The position numbers were made by a program, and so were the translations under genes. The notes under the pieces are model-generated. The model saw only the letters and a list, made by a program, of their open reading frames with translations. It did not search any database and was not told the origin of the DNA. Shown piece by piece: positions 16,352 through 25,151 of a DNA stretch of 64,000 nt. The DNA comes from Streptomyces sp. Ru71 (GTDB lineage Bacteria > Actinomycetota > Actinomycetes > Streptomycetales > Streptomycetaceae), in contig NZ_PQSS01000014.1 of NCBI RefSeq assembly GCF_002920535.1, forward strand, positions 1-64,000, given 5' to 3'. The stretch's first letter is position 1. Each line of letters opens with the position of its first letter.

Positions 16352-16996
16352 TCAGCCGAAGCCGTACCGCCGCGCCGACTCCTCCTCCTGGGCCAGCCGG
16401 TGCAGCGCCTGCAGGAGCGGCTCGTTGAGGATCGCCCCCAGGATCGCGAACTCGACCCGCTCCGCCTGCGAGGGGTACGCCTCCATGTTGTCCAGGTCGA
16501 GCACGGCGGTGCGGTGCATCAACTCGGCGTACGGGGCCAGCTGTTCGACCCCCCAGTCGTAGCCGAGCCGGCGGAACGCGGCCACCGCCACCACCAGCGA
16601 GCGGTACGCGGGGGAGATGGTCGCCAGCTGCTGGGCGTTGCCCCAGCCGAGCCGGTCAAGGAGCGCGGCGACCTCCTGGCGCGCGGCCCGGACGTACTCG
16701 TCGTCCGCGTCCGGCTCCGGGATCTGGGGGAGCGCCCACAGGGCCGCACCCAGGCGGATCGTGAGGCCCAGGGAGTCGTCGTCGACGTGCCCCAGCACCT
16801 CTTTGACCGTCGCCACGGGCAGCCGGCCCACCTGGATCATCGCCCGGACCAGACGCAGCCGGCGCAGGTGCTCCTCGTCGTACTCGGCCGTGGTGGCGTT
16901 GATCTGGCGGCCGGGCGGCAGCAGGCCCTCGCGCAGGTAGTACTTGATCGTCGCGGTGGAGACCCCGCTGTGCTCGCTCAACTCCGCCAGCCGCAT
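16352..16996 (-). CDS. MerR family transcriptional regulator
   Basis: A 214-aa regulator. Residues 1-70 form the MerR winged helix (MRLAELSEHSGVSTATIKYY, then REGLLPPGR), followed by the helical linker (DEEHLRRLRLVRAMIQVGRL) and a helical C-terminal effector region without the cysteines of metal sensors. ATG at 16996 follows AAAGGCGCAAGGG. It is divergent from the DUF4188 gene, and the 81-bp gap contains TTGGATA half-sites, the likely operator. It probably controls itself and that gene. The ligand is unknown. Confidence 0.92.
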   Translation of the reverse strand: MRLAELSEHSGVSTATIKYYLREGLLPPGRQINATTAEYDEEHLRRLRLVRAMIQVGRLPVATVKEVLGHVDDDSLGLTIRLGAALWALPQIPEPDADDEYVRAARQEVAALLDRLGWGNAQQLATISPAYRSLVVAVAAFRRLGYDWGVEQLAPYAELMHRTAVLDLDNMEAYPSQAERVEFAILGAILNEPLLQALHRLAQEEESARRYGFG

Positions 16997-17011
16997 CCCT
17001 TGCGCCTTTCT

Positions 17012-17050
17012 TTGGATAACGGCACTATCCAAGCATGGCGCGCTTGGATA
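17012..17050. promoter_or_regulatory. Likely MerR operator between merR and the DUF4188 gene
   Basis: TTGGATA (17012-17018) and TATCCAA (17026-17032) form a 7-bp inverted repeat with a 7-bp spacer. A third TTGGATA follows at 17044-17050. MerR proteins bind such dyads within the promoter. The dyad lies 16 bp from the merR ATG and 46 bp from the divergent ATG. Confidence 0.7.
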
Positions 17051-17077
17051 GCGTCGCTCACCGACAAGGGGGACGTC

Positions 17078-17611
17078 ATGTTCGGGAAGCGGATCGAGCT
17101 CGGTCGCACCAGCGCGGGCGCGGAAGGGGACGTCGTTGTCCTGCTGATCGGCATGCGCATCAACCGCTTTTGGGCGGTGCACCGCTGGCTGCCGGTGTTC
17201 CTGGCGATGCCGCGCATGCTGCGCGAGCTGGGCAAGGACCCCGCGAGCGGGCTGCTCGCGCACGTGCTGCTGACGGCCTCGCCGCGCACGTACTACGTCG
17301 TGCAGTACTGGGAGTCCAAGGAGAAGCTCTACGCCTACGCGCACGCCCCCGACGCCCTGCACCGCCCCGCCTGGGCCGCCTTCAACCGGCTGGAGAAGGC
17401 CGGGAAGGTCCGCGGGGAGGTGGGGCTGTGGCACGAGGCCTACATCGTGCCGGAAGGGTCGTACGAGGCCATCTATGCCGACATGCCGGCCTTCGGCCTG
17501 GCCGCCGCCCACGGCCAGGTGCCGCTCGCCGCACGGGGCCGCTACGCGAAGGACCGCTTCGCCCACCGCACGCGGAAGCCGCCGGCGGAGGCGGTACACG
17601 AGACCAACTGA
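17078..17611 (+). CDS. DUF4188 domain protein
   Basis: A 177-aa protein of the DUF4188 family, related in fold to small dimeric ferredoxin-like alpha/beta-barrel monooxygenases. It shows DVVVLLIGMRINRFWAVHRW, then SPRTYYVVQYWESKEKLYAY, and HRPAWAAFN with WHEAYIVPEGSYEAIYADMP. The function is unknown; a haem or small-molecule oxidation role is only an inference from the fold. ATG at 17078 follows AAGGGGG by 6 nt. It lies divergent to the MerR gene and is probably its target. A hairpin follows it. Confidence 0.82.
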   Translation: MFGKRIELGRTSAGAEGDVVVLLIGMRINRFWAVHRWLPVFLAMPRMLRELGKDPASGLLAHVLLTASPRTYYVVQYWESKEKLYAYAHAPDALHRPAWAAFNRLEKAGKVRGEVGLWHEAYIVPEGSYEAIYADMPAFGLAAAHGQVPLAARGRYAKDRFAHRTRKPPAEAVHETN

Positions 17612-17621
17612 CCGGGGGACG

Positions 17622-17656
17622 AGGAGGGCCCGCCCAGCACCGAGGCGGGCCCTCCT
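17622..17656 (+). terminator. Terminator after the DUF4188 gene
   Basis: A perfect 13-bp stem, AGGAGGGCCCGCC (17622-17634) and GGCGGGCCCTCCT (17644-17656), with a 9-nt loop. It starts 11 nt after the stop codon. Confidence 0.8.
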
Positions 17657-17678
17657 CATGCCCGCCGGGGGACTGCAA

Positions 17679-17760
17679 CCCCCCAGGGGCGCGGGGAACT
17701 GCGCGCCCGGCCCCCCACCCGGCCGCACCCGGCAACGATCAAGCACCCGCCAAGGCCGTC
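17679..17760. repeat. Copy of a GC-rich interspersed repeat
   Basis: A stretch around the core GGGGCGCGGGGAACTGCGCG (17685-17704), followed by a C- and A-rich tail with CACCCGCC. The same core and a related tail occur twice inside smc (53641-53765). From general knowledge, sequences of this kind recur many times between genes in Streptomyces chromosomes. Here it sits between the convergent DUF4188 and ndgR genes and seems harmless. Nothing else is visible in the 168-bp gap. Confidence 0.6.
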
Positions 17761-17824
17761 GGCAGACACACCGCAGGGCCCGCCGCGGCGTTGAGGCGAG
17801 CCCTGCTCCGAGGCGTGCGGCGGG

Positions 17825-18541
17825 TCAGCCCGAGCGGCGCAGGGCCTCCGAGAGGCGGGCCGCGGCGTCGATGACCGCCTGGGCGTGCATACGGCCCGGG
17901 TGGCGCGTGAGGCGCTCGATGGGGCCGGAGACGGACACGGCGGCCACCACGCGGTTGGAGGGGCCGCGCACCGGCGCGGAGACGGACGCCACGCCCGGCT
18001 CGCGCTCGCCGATCGACTGGGCCCAGCCCCGGCGCCGTACGCCCGACAGGGCCGTCGCCGTGAAGCGGGCCCCCTGCAGGCCGCGGTGCAGCCGCTCGGG
18101 CTCCTCCCAGGCCATCAGGACCTGCGCGGACGAGCCCGCCTTCATCGTGAGCGTGGAGCCCACCGGGACCGTGTCCCGCAGTCCGGACAGACGCTCGGCC
18201 GCGGCGACGCAGATCCGCATGTCACCCTGGCGGCGATAGAGCTGCGCGCTCTCGCCCGTGACGTCCCGCAGGTGCGTGAGCACCGGGCCGGCGGTGGCGA
18301 GGAGACGGTCCTCACCCGCGGCGGCGGCCAGTTCCGCCAGCCGGGGGCCGAGAATGAAACGTCCCTGCATGTCACGCGCCACCATGCGGTGGTGTTCCAG
18401 TGCCACGGCCAGGCGGTGAGCCGTGGGTCGAGCCAGTCCGGTGGCCGCGACCAGACCCGCGAGGGTGGCCGGACCGGACTCCAGAGCGCTCAGGACGAGG
18501 GCCGCCTTGTCCAGAACGCCGACGCCGCTACTGTTGTCCAT
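17825..18541 (-). CDS. ndgR: IclR family regulator NdgR
   Basis: A 238-aa IclR-type regulator that, in Streptomyces, controls leucine and other amino acid biosynthesis and affects antibiotic production. The N-terminal winged helix (about 10-60: [20 protein letters not shown], then [19 protein letters not shown]) is followed by an effector-binding domain (about 80-235) with [31 protein letters not shown] and [23 protein letters not shown] at 18541 is chosen over the longer frame because [12 protein letters not shown] is the family start. It is divergent from leuCD, which it is known to regulate in S. coelicolor. Confidence 0.94.
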   Translation of the reverse strand: MDNSSGVGVLDKAALVLSALESGPATLAGLVAATGLARPTAHRLAVALEHHRMVARDMQGRFILGPRLAELAAAAGEDRLLATAGPVLTHLRDVTGESAQLYRRQGDMRICVAAAERLSGLRDTVPVGSTLTMKAGSSAQVLMAWEEPERLHRGLQGARFTATALSGVRRRGWAQSIGEREPGVASVSAPVRGPSNRVVAAVSVSGPIERLTRHPGRMHAQAVIDAAARLSEALRRSG

Positions 18542-18739
18542 GCAACGATACTCGCGTCTCACTCTGTGAAACGCAAGTTCAATTTTCTCCGGAACCCGCC
18601 ACTCTGGATGTCACGAAGGCACAGCGGCCCGCGGATCAACGGGCCTGGTGGCCGTTGTCCGGAGCGCACGGGGCGCGGGCAACGCCTCCTCAAGATCTCT
18701 AGTTGGGTCGGTGGACGTTTGCCGGCCGGAGGGAAAGCG
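18542..18739. promoter_or_regulatory. Shared ndgR-leuC control region
   Basis: A 198-bp divergent gap with lower GC content near ndgR (AACGCAAGTTCAATTTTCTC at 18570-18589). It must carry both promoters and the NdgR site. A run with TCACTCTGTGA at 18559-18569 forms a short near-palindrome and could be the operator, but I cannot fix the site from one sequence. Confidence 0.45.
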
Positions 18740-20170
18740 ATGGGTAGGACACTCGCGGAGAAGGTCTGGGACGACCACGTCGTCCGGCACGCCGAGGGCG
18801 AGCCCGACCTCCTCTTCATCGATCTGCACCTGCTGCACGAGGTGACCAGCCCGCAGGCCTTCGACGGCCTCCGCAAGAGCGGCCGCCGGGTGCGTCGGCT
18901 CGACCTGACCATCGCCACCGAGGACCACAACACCCCGACCCTCGACATCGACAAGCCCATCGCGGACCCCGTCTCCCGCGTCCAGCTGGAGACGCTGCGC
19001 AAGAACGCCGCCGAGTTCGGCGTGCGGCTGCACCCGCTGGGCGACGTGGAGCAGGGCGTCGTGCACGTCGTCGGCCCGCAGCTGGGTCTGACCCAGCCCG
19101 GCACCACCGTCGTCTGCGGTGACTCCCACACCTCCACGCACGGCGCCTTCGGCGCGCTGGCGTTCGGCATCGGCACCTCGCAGGTCGAGCACGTGCTGGC
19201 CACCCAGACGCTGCCCATGACCCGCCCGAAGACCATGGCGATCACGGTCGACGGCGAACTGCCCGAGGGCGTCACCGCCAAGGACCTGATCCTGGCGATC
19301 ATCGCGAAGATCGGCACCGGCGGCGGCCAGGGCTACGTCCTGGAGTACCGCGGCTCCGCCATCGAGAAGCTCTCGATGGAGGCCCGGATGACCATCTGCA
19401 ACATGTCGATCGAGGCCGGCGCCCGCGCGGGCATGATCGCCCCCGACGAGACCACCTTCGCGTACCTCAAGGGCCGCCCGCACGCCCCCGAGGGCGCCGA
19501 CTGGGACGCCGCCGTCGAGTACTGGAAGACGCTGAAGACGGACGACGACGCCGAGTTCGACGCCGAGGTCGTCATCGACGCCGCCGAGCTGTCCCCGTTC
19601 GTCACCTGGGGCACCAACCCGGGCCAGGGCGCCCCGCTTTCCGCGTCCGTCCCCGACCCGGCTTCGTACGAAGACCCTTCGGAGCGCCTCGCCGCCGAAA
19701 AGGCCCTGGAGTACATGGGGTTGGAGGCCGGCCAGCCGCTGCGTTCCATCAAGGTTGACACCGTCTTCGTAGGCTCCTGCACCAACGGCCGCATCGAGGA
19801 CCTGCGCGCCGCGGCCGAGCTCCTCAAGGGCCGCAAAGTCGCCGACGGCGTACGGATGCTGGTCGTCCCGGGCTCCGCGCGGGTGGGTCTGCAGGCCGTC
19901 TCGGAGGGCCTGGACGTCGTCTTCAAGGAGGCCGGCGCCGAGTGGCGGCACGCGGGCTGCTCGATGTGCCTGGGCATGAACCCCGACCAGCTCGCCCCCG
20001 GTGAGCGCTCGGCGTCCACCTCCAACCGCAACTTCGAGGGCCGGCAGGGCAAGGGCGGTCGTACGCACCTGGTGTCGCCGCAGGTCGCGGCGGCCACCGC
20101 GGTCCTGGGCCACCTGGCCTCGCCCGCCGACCTGACCGACGCCGCCACCGTCACGCCCGCTGGAGTCTGA
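18740..20170 (+). CDS. leuC: 3-isopropylmalate dehydratase large subunit
   Basis: A 476-aa aconitase-family enzyme. With LeuD it isomerises 2-isopropylmalate to 3-isopropylmalate in leucine synthesis. It holds a 4Fe-4S cluster: cysteine ligands lie in [13 protein letters not shown] (about 350) and [12 protein letters not shown] (about 413 and 416). Substrate-site motifs include [31 protein letters not shown] and [23 protein letters not shown] at 18740 has GGAGGGAAAGCG before it. leuD follows after 6 nt. Confidence 0.97.
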   Translation: MGRTLAEKVWDDHVVRHAEGEPDLLFIDLHLLHEVTSPQAFDGLRKSGRRVRRLDLTIATEDHNTPTLDIDKPIADPVSRVQLETLRKNAAEFGVRLHPLGDVEQGVVHVVGPQLGLTQPGTTVVCGDSHTSTHGAFGALAFGIGTSQVEHVLATQTLPMTRPKTMAITVDGELPEGVTAKDLILAIIAKIGTGGGQGYVLEYRGSAIEKLSMEARMTICNMSIEAGARAGMIAPDETTFAYLKGRPHAPEGADWDAAVEYWKTLKTDDDAEFDAEVVIDAAELSPFVTWGTNPGQGAPLSASVPDPASYEDPSERLAAEKALEYMGLEAGQPLRSIKVDTVFVGSCTNGRIEDLRAAAELLKGRKVADGVRMLVVPGSARVGLQAVSEGLDVVFKEAGAEWRHAGCSMCLGMNPDQLAPGERSASTSNRNFEGRQGKGGRTHLVSPQVAAATAVLGHLASPADLTDAATVTPAGV

Positions 20171-20176
20171 TCAGTC

Positions 20177-20770
20177 ATGGAAGCTTTCACCACGCACACC
20201 GGCCGGGCCGTCCCGCTGCGCCGCAGCAACGTGGACACCGACCAGATCATCCCCGCCCACTGGCTCAAGAAGGTCACCCGCGACGGGTTCGAGGACGGGC
20301 TGTTCGAGGCCTGGCGCAAGGACCCCGAGTTCGTGCTCAACCGGCCCGAGCGGCAGGGTGCCACGGTCCTGGTCGCCGGCCCCGACTTCGGCACCGGCTC
20401 CTCCCGTGAGCACGCGGTGTGGGCGCTGCAGAACTACGGCTTCAAGGCCGTGATCTCCTCCCGCTTCGCCGACATCTTCCGCGGCAACTCGCTGAAGAAC
20501 GGCCTGCTCACCGTCGTCCTCGACCAGAAGATCGTGGACGCGCTGTGGGAGCTGGTGGAGAAGGACCCCACCGCTGAGGTCACCGTGGACCTTGAGGCGC
20601 GTGAGGTGCGCGCCGAGGGCATCACCGCCTCCTTCGAGCTGGACGAGAACTCCCGCTGGCGGCTGCTGAACGGCCTGGACGACATCTCCATCACCCTGCA
20701 GAACGAGGCGGACATCGCCGCGTACGAGGCGAAGCGGCCGTCCTTCAAGCCGCGCACGCTCCAGGTCTGA
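20177..20770 (+). CDS. leuD: 3-isopropylmalate dehydratase small subunit
   Basis: A 197-aa partner of LeuC that provides the swivelling domain of the isomerase. It begins [20 protein letters not shown], with [12 protein letters not shown], the substrate loop [20 protein letters not shown], and [19 protein letters not shown]. It is full length. It is co-transcribed with leuC and followed by a strong terminator. Confidence 0.97.
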   Translation: MEAFTTHTGRAVPLRRSNVDTDQIIPAHWLKKVTRDGFEDGLFEAWRKDPEFVLNRPERQGATVLVAGPDFGTGSSREHAVWALQNYGFKAVISSRFADIFRGNSLKNGLLTVVLDQKIVDALWELVEKDPTAEVTVDLEAREVRAEGITASFELDENSRWRLLNGLDDISITLQNEADIAAYEAKRPSFKPRTLQV

Positions 20771-20806
20771 ACCAACGGGTCGACTTTCGGCCACCGAGAA
20801 CCCCTT

Positions 20807-20839
20807 CTGTACCCCCGATCGGCCCGATCGGGGGTACAG
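20807..20839 (+). terminator. Terminator after leuCD
   Basis: A perfect 15-bp stem, CTGTACCCCCGATCG (20807-20821) and CGATCGGGGGTACAG (20825-20839), with a 3-nt loop. It lies 36 nt after the leuD stop. Confidence 0.85.
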
Positions 20840-21024
20840 CCATGTCCGGGCCCGGACGGCTCCGCGGGGCTCTGGTGCCGGTTTCAACTTCCCACGTTAC
20901 GGCGGTGGTTGCCGGGGTACGCGAGGTTCAGGAGCGTGGCGCCGCGCGCGGCGGGAAGGGCTGCCGAAGGCGGCAGTTGCCCCCTGCGCGGGCGACAACT
21001 CGCCCCAGATGGCACAATCTGTGC

Positions 21025-21255
21025 ATGGAACACGACGGCCAACTCGGGCTCTATGCGGCGGTCGCGGACCAACTCAAACAAGCGCACGCCAGGGTGCGCG
21101 CACTGCAAGTCCCGGAGGGCGTACGGATGGCGCTGACCCGGAAGCTGCTGGTCATTACGGCCGCGGCCAAACACGATCTTGCCGGTGCGACAAGGCGTCT
21201 GGAGCGGTTCATGGCGGACCTCGACGCGGGGCGCATCCCCGAAGAGGACCGCTGA
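21025..21255 (+). CDS. Conserved small helical protein
   Basis: A 76-aa protein: MEHDGQLGLYAAVADQLKQA, then VRALQVPEGVRMALTRKLLV, AAKHDLAGATRRLERFMADL and an acidic tail IPEEDR. It is predicted entirely alpha-helical, with no signal or membrane segment. Its place before hupS is the same in other streptomycetes as I recall, but no function is known to me. ATG at 21025 lacks a clear ribosome binding site. The preceding GGCACAATCTGTGC is partly palindromic and may be a promoter element, which would give a nearly leaderless mRNA. Confidence 0.75.
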   Translation: MEHDGQLGLYAAVADQLKQAHARVRALQVPEGVRMALTRKLLVITAAAKHDLAGATRRLERFMADLDAGRIPEEDR

Positions 21256-21312
21256 ACACATCCGCGATCGCCGAGTTCGTTGCGGCACAAGGGTGATAAG
21301 CCCGTTTCGTGT

Positions 21313-21341
21313 TTGATTTGCGGTATATATCTGCCTAACGT
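21313..21341 (+). promoter_or_regulatory. Predicted hupS promoter
   Basis: TTGATT (21313-21318), a 17-nt spacer and TAACGT (21336-21341) in a strikingly AT-rich stretch (GCGGTATATATCTGCC). It is about 50 nt before the GTG of hupS. Confidence 0.5.
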
Positions 21342-21392
21342 GCGAAAAAGCTTGAACACTTTCGTTCTGGCGATGTCTCCGAAGGGGAAGAC

Positions 21393-22040
21393 GTGAACAA
21401 GGCGCAGCTCGTAGAAGCGATTGCCGACAAGATGGGTGGCCGCCAGCAGGCCGCCGATGCTGTCGACGCGGTCCTGGACGCCATCGTCCGCGCGGTCGTC
21501 GCGGGTGACCGGGTCTCGGTCACCGGGTTCGGTTCGTTCGAGAAGGTCGACCGGCCGGCCCGCTACGCCCGCAACCCCCAGACGGGCGAGCGGGTTCGGG
21601 TCAAGAAGACCTCCGTTCCGCGCTTCCGCGCGGGCCAGGGCTTCAAGGACCTGGTCAGCGGGTCGAAGAAGCTCCCGAAGAACGATGTCGCGGTCAAGAA
21701 GGCGCCCAAGGGCAGCCTGACCGGCGGCGCTTCCGCGACGGTGAAGAAGGCCGCCGCGAAGAAGACCACCAAGGCGGCGGCGAAGAAGACCACGGCCAAG
21801 AAGGCCGCCCCGGCGAAGAAGACCACCGCCGCCGCGGCCAAGAAGGCCACGGCCAAGAAGGCGACCCCGGCGAAGAAGACCTCGACGGCCGCCGCGAAGA
21901 AGACGACCACGGGCAAGACCGCGGCCGCCAAGAAGACCACGGCGAAGAAGGCCCCGGCGAAGAAGGCGACCGCCAAGAAGGCTCCCGCCAAGAAGTCGAC
22001 GGCTCGCAAGACCGCCGCGAAGAAGACCACCGCCCGCTAG
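21393..22040 (+). CDS. hupS: HU-family nucleoid protein with histone-like tail
   Basis: A 215-aa DNA-binding protein of the actinobacterial two-domain HU type. Residues 1-95 are a complete HU fold: MNKAQLVEAIADKMGG, VTGFGSFEKVDRPARYARNP, TGERVRVKKTSVPRFRAGQG. Residues about 105-215 are a histone-H1-like tail built from repeats of KKTTAKKA, KKAPAKKA and AAAKK. In Streptomyces, HupS compacts and protects spore DNA. GTG at 21393 follows GGGGAAGAC. The tail's repeats at DNA level make it prone to length change. Confidence 0.95.
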   Translation: MNKAQLVEAIADKMGGRQQAADAVDAVLDAIVRAVVAGDRVSVTGFGSFEKVDRPARYARNPQTGERVRVKKTSVPRFRAGQGFKDLVSGSKKLPKNDVAVKKAPKGSLTGGASATVKKAAAKKTTKAAAKKTTAKKAAPAKKTTAAAAKKATAKKATPAKKTSTAAAKKTTTGKTAAAKKTTAKKAPAKKATAKKAPAKKSTARKTAAKKTTAR

Positions 22041-22061
22041 GAGGCGGGGCGCACGGCCACT

Positions 22062-22105
22062 CACACGCCGGGCCGGACTCCCTCGGGAGCCCGGCCCGCG
22101 GTGTG
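22062..22105. terminator. Terminator between hupS and the convergent csp-like gene
   Basis: A long imperfect stem: CACAC, GCCGGGCC and GGACTCCC on the left arm (from 22062), GGGAG, CCCGGCCCGCG and GTGTG on the right (to 22105). It lies between convergent genes and can serve both strands. Confidence 0.7.
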
Positions 22106-22184
22106 TTGTGGCCCAGGTGTCCTGGTGGCACGGGGATATGGGACGCGGTGGCCTGCCCGTGGCCGCGTACGGGCGTGCGCGCGC

Positions 22185-22382
22185 TCAGAACGTCTGCAGG
22201 GTCACCAGCGTGATGCGGCGCGGCTCGCCCTCGGTCTCGATGCGCACCCGTTGGCCGGGGCGCAGCATCCGCAGACCGCCCGCGTCGAAGGCCGGGGCGT
22301 CGAACGGCAGCGGAGTGCCGTCGTCGAGGAGGACCTGGCCGGTGCGGGTCTCGGGGTCGTACGTGTATGCGGTCGCCTGCAT
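22185..22382 (-). CDS. Cold-shock-like domain small protein
   Basis: A 65-aa protein, MQATAYTYDPETRTGQVLLD, then DGTPLPFDAPAFDAGGLRML and RPGQRVRIETEGEPRRITLV. The pattern of short beta strands, with GQVLLDDG then F-D-A and RPGQRV, is that of the OB-fold cold-shock domain, but the RNA-binding aromatic motifs (KGFGFI, FVHF) are absent. It may therefore be an OB-fold relative without classic RNP motifs. It starts 10 nt after the cofC stop and is in the same operon. Confidence 0.75.
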   Translation of the reverse strand: MQATAYTYDPETRTGQVLLDDGTPLPFDAPAFDAGGLRMLRPGQRVRIETEGEPRRITLVTLQTF

Positions 22383-22392
22383 GGCCGCCAGC

Positions 22393-23031
22393 CTACTGCC
22401 CGGGAATCAGCAACCGCGCGGCCACCGCGGCCGTCCGGGGGCCCACGCCCAGGGCCAGCGCGGCGCGCAGGTCGTCGCCGGTGTCCACGTCCTGGCGCAC
22501 CGAGTCCACCGATTCCAGCGGCAGCTCCACCGCGCCGCCTGCCCGGTGCCGGGCGCGGGAGTCCGGTCCGAAGGCCGGGCGCAATTCACGGTTCCCGGCC
22601 GCCGCGAGAAGAGTGGTGCCGATTCCCGCGGCATCCGGGAGAAATGCGCGGGGAAATACCTCGGCCGTCTTCAGGACCCGGGACAATTCCACCGGGCGCA
22701 GCGCCGGAAGATCGGCATTCAGGGCCGCCAGGGGACTGTGGGGAAGAACCGCGCGCACGGCCGCCGCCGCGTGCGTCAGGGCGGCGTTCAGCCCGGCGGC
22801 CGGTTCGTCCGGGACGATCCGCGCGCCCAGGGCCGCCAGCTCCCGGCCGGCCAGCGCGTCGTTGGTGACGACCGCCACATCGGACACCGCGGGGCAGTCC
22901 AGCGCCGCCGCGACCGTGTCCAGCGCGAACGCCAGCGCGAGTCCCGGACGCACCCCGTCCGCCGCCGTGTCCGCGAGCCTGCTCTTGGCCAGCGCCAGCG
23001 GCTTCAGCGGGATGACCAAGGTCCACTGCAC
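22393..23031 (-). CDS. cofC: Phosphoenolpyruvate/2-phospholactate guanylyltransferase
   Basis: A 212-aa nucleotidyltransferase (CofC, also called FbiD) that activates a phospho-three-carbon acid with GTP in coenzyme F420 synthesis. It begins with the family signature WTLVIPLKPLALAKSRLAD, then VAVVTNDALAGRELAALGAR, GLNAALTHAA, NADLPALRPVELSRVL and DAAGIGTTLLAA. The GTG start at 23031 has GAGAGGGG upstream. F420 serves LLM-type oxidoreductases; one LLM protein lies at 57289-58269, but no link is shown. Confidence 0.93.
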   Translation of the reverse strand: MQWTLVIPLKPLALAKSRLADTAADGVRPGLALAFALDTVAAALDCPAVSDVAVVTNDALAGRELAALGARIVPDEPAAGLNAALTHAAAAVRAVLPHSPLAALNADLPALRPVELSRVLKTAEVFPRAFLPDAAGIGTTLLAAAGNRELRPAFGPDSRARHRAGGAVELPLESVDSVRQDVDTGDDLRAALALGVGPRTAAVAARLLIPGQ

Positions 23032-23233
23032 CGGCGTACCGCCCCTCTCTCGTCGCGGCTATTGTCCCCCGGGTCACCTCGGGCCCGGCGCGGGGGCAGC
23101 GGCGCGAAGCTCGGTGCAAGGGCAGTGGCGGGAGACGGGCGGGCGTACGGTGTTCTCGACAGACCGGCGGCTCGGGGCGACACTTGTGCGGCCCCCACGG
23201 GCCCCGGTGGCAGCCCTAGAGGAAGGTGTCCGC

Positions 23234-24076
23234 GTGCCCCGCCGCAGAATCGGCTTCTGGTACCGCTTCGCCGCGGTGATCTGCAAACCACCGCTGGTGT
23301 TTCTGCTCAAGCGGGACTGGCGCGGAATCGAGCACATTCCGGCCGACGGCGGTTTTATCACCGTGGTGAACCACAATTCGCACGTCGACCCCTTCGCCTA
23401 CGCCCACTTCCAGTACAACACCGGCCGGGTCCCGCGGTTCCTGGCCAAGAGCGGGCTTTTCAAGAAGGGCTTCGTCGGCGCCGCCATGCGCGGCACCGGC
23501 CAGATCCCCGTCTACCGCGAGTCCACCGACGCGCTCAGCGCCTTCCGGGCCGCGATCGACGCCGTGGAGCGCGGCGAGTGCGTCGCCTTCTACCCCGAGG
23601 GCACCCTCACCCGCGACCCCAACGGCTGGCCCATGACCGGCAAGACGGGCGCCGCGCGCGTGGCCCTGCAGACCAAGTGCCCGGTGATCCCGGTCGCCCA
23701 GTGGGGCTGCAACGAGCTGCTGCCCCCGTACGCCAAGAAGCCCAACCTCTTCCCGCGCAAGACGCACCACGTGCTGGCCGGCCCGCCCGTGGACCTCTCC
23801 CGTTTCTACGACAAGGAGATGACCGCGGAGGTGCTGAAGGAGGCCACCGAGGTCATCATGGCCGCCATCACCCGCCAGCTGGAGGAGATCCGCGGCGAGA
23901 AGGCGCCCGCGACGCCGTACGACCCGCGCCGCGAGCGCATCGAGCAGCGCCGCCGCACCCAGGCGCAGGCCCAGGCCCAGGCACAGGCCAAGGCCCAGGC
24001 TCAGGCGCAGGCCAGGGCCCAGGCACAGGCAGAGGTGCGCGCACCGGGGAAACAGGCAGAAGGGCAGGGCAAGTGA
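23234..24076 (+). CDS. 1-acyl-sn-glycerol-3-phosphate acyltransferase (PlsC-like)
   Basis: A 280-aa membrane-associated acyltransferase in phospholipid synthesis. A short hydrophobic start (FWYRFAAVICKPPLVFLL) precedes the HX4D block FITVVNHNSHVDPF and the substrate block VAFYPEGTLTRD, with TGAARVALQTKCPVIPVA after it. The last 50 residues are low-complexity, almost only Q, A and R or K alternating, encoded by an imperfect 6-bp repeat (about 23950-24030). GTG at 23234 follows GGAAGG by 7 nt. The stop overlaps the gpsA start (GTGA). Sitting next to gpsA fits glycerol-3-phosphate lipid synthesis. Confidence 0.92.
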   Translation: MPRRRIGFWYRFAAVICKPPLVFLLKRDWRGIEHIPADGGFITVVNHNSHVDPFAYAHFQYNTGRVPRFLAKSGLFKKGFVGAAMRGTGQIPVYRESTDALSAFRAAIDAVERGECVAFYPEGTLTRDPNGWPMTGKTGAARVALQTKCPVIPVAQWGCNELLPPYAKKPNLFPRKTHHVLAGPPVDLSRFYDKEMTAEVLKEATEVIMAAITRQLEEIRGEKAPATPYDPRRERIEQRRRTQAQAQAQAQAKAQAQAQARAQAQAEVRAPGKQAEGQGK

Positions 24077-25092
24077 GCAAGCCGGTCACGCCGGTCAAGG
24101 CGGCCGTCCTCAGCGCCGGTTCGTGGGGCACCGCCTTCGCCATGGTGCTCGCCGACGCCGGGTGCGAGGTCGTCCTGTGGGCACGCCGCCCCGAGGTCGC
24201 CGAGGCGATCAACTCCACCCGCACCAACCCGGACTACCTGCCCGGCGTGGAGCTGCCCGAGAACGTCCGGGCCACCACCGACCCGGCCGAGGCCGCCGCC
24301 GGCGCGGACTTCACCGTCCTGTCCGTCCCCTCCCAGACGCTGCGCGCCAACCTGGCCGAGTGGACGCCGCTGCTCGCCCCGCGCACCGTCCTGGTGTCGC
24401 TGATGAAGGGCGTCGAGCTGGGCACCACCATGCGGATGAGCGAGGTCATCGAGGACGTCGCCAAGGTGGGCCCGGAGCGCGTCGCCGTGGTCACCGGACC
24501 CAACCTGGCCCGCGAGATCGCCGCCCGGATGCCGGCCGCGGCCGTCGTCGCCTGCACCGACGAGGCGGTGGCCCAGCGCCTCCAGGCCGTCTGCCACACC
24601 CCGTACTTCCGGCCGTACACCAACACCGACGTCGTCGGCTGCGAACTCGGCGGTGCCGTCAAGAACGTCATCGGGCTCGGCGTCGGCATCGCGGACGGCA
24701 TGGGCCTGGGCGACAACGCCAAGGGCTCGCTCATCACCCGCGGCCTCGCCGAGACCACCCGGCTGGGCCTGGCCATGGGCGCCGACCCGATGACGTTCTC
24801 CGGCCTCGCGGGCCTGGGCGACCTGGTGGCCACCTGCTCCTCGCCGCTGTCCCGCAACCACACCTTCGGCACCAACCTCGGCAAGGGCATGACCCTGCAG
24901 GAGACCATCGCGGTCACCAAGCAGACCGCCGAGGGCGTCAAGTCCTGCGAGTCGGTGCTGGATCTGGCCCGCCGGCACGGCGTCGACATGCCGATCACCG
25001 AGACGGTCGTCTCCATCGTGCACGAGGGCAAGTCCCCGGTGGTCGCGCTCAAGGAGCTGATGTCGCGCAGCGCGAAGCCCGAACGACGCTGA
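24073..25092 (+). CDS. gpsA: Glycerol-3-phosphate dehydrogenase [NAD(P)+]
   Basis: A 339-aa cytosolic enzyme that reduces dihydroxyacetone phosphate to sn-glycerol-3-phosphate for phospholipids. The nucleotide-binding start is KAAVLSAGSWGTAFAMVLAD (SAGSWG in place of the usual GAGSWG). It has VVTGPNLAREIA, the catalytic lysine region ELGGAVKNVIGLGVGIADGM and LAGLGDLVATCSSPLSRNHT. The GTG start at 24073 overlaps the stop of the acyltransferase by 4 nt, giving translational coupling. Confidence 0.95.
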   Translation: MSKPVTPVKAAVLSAGSWGTAFAMVLADAGCEVVLWARRPEVAEAINSTRTNPDYLPGVELPENVRATTDPAEAAAGADFTVLSVPSQTLRANLAEWTPLLAPRTVLVSLMKGVELGTTMRMSEVIEDVAKVGPERVAVVTGPNLAREIAARMPAAAVVACTDEAVAQRLQAVCHTPYFRPYTNTDVVGCELGGAVKNVIGLGVGIADGMGLGDNAKGSLITRGLAETTRLGLAMGADPMTFSGLAGLGDLVATCSSPLSRNHTFGTNLGKGMTLQETIAVTKQTAEGVKSCESVLDLARRHGVDMPITETVVSIVHEGKSPVVALKELMSRSAKPERR

Positions 25093-25151
25093 GCGACGCG
25101 GGGCCGCGGACGCTGTCTCCCTGCTCTACCACCGGGTACTCTCATCGCGAT

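Noticed and set aside
21720..22030. The repetitive hupS 3' end as a CRISPR or tandem-repeat locus
   Set aside because: The repeats are codons for the lysine- and alanine-rich tail of a known HU-type protein. There are no unique spacers.
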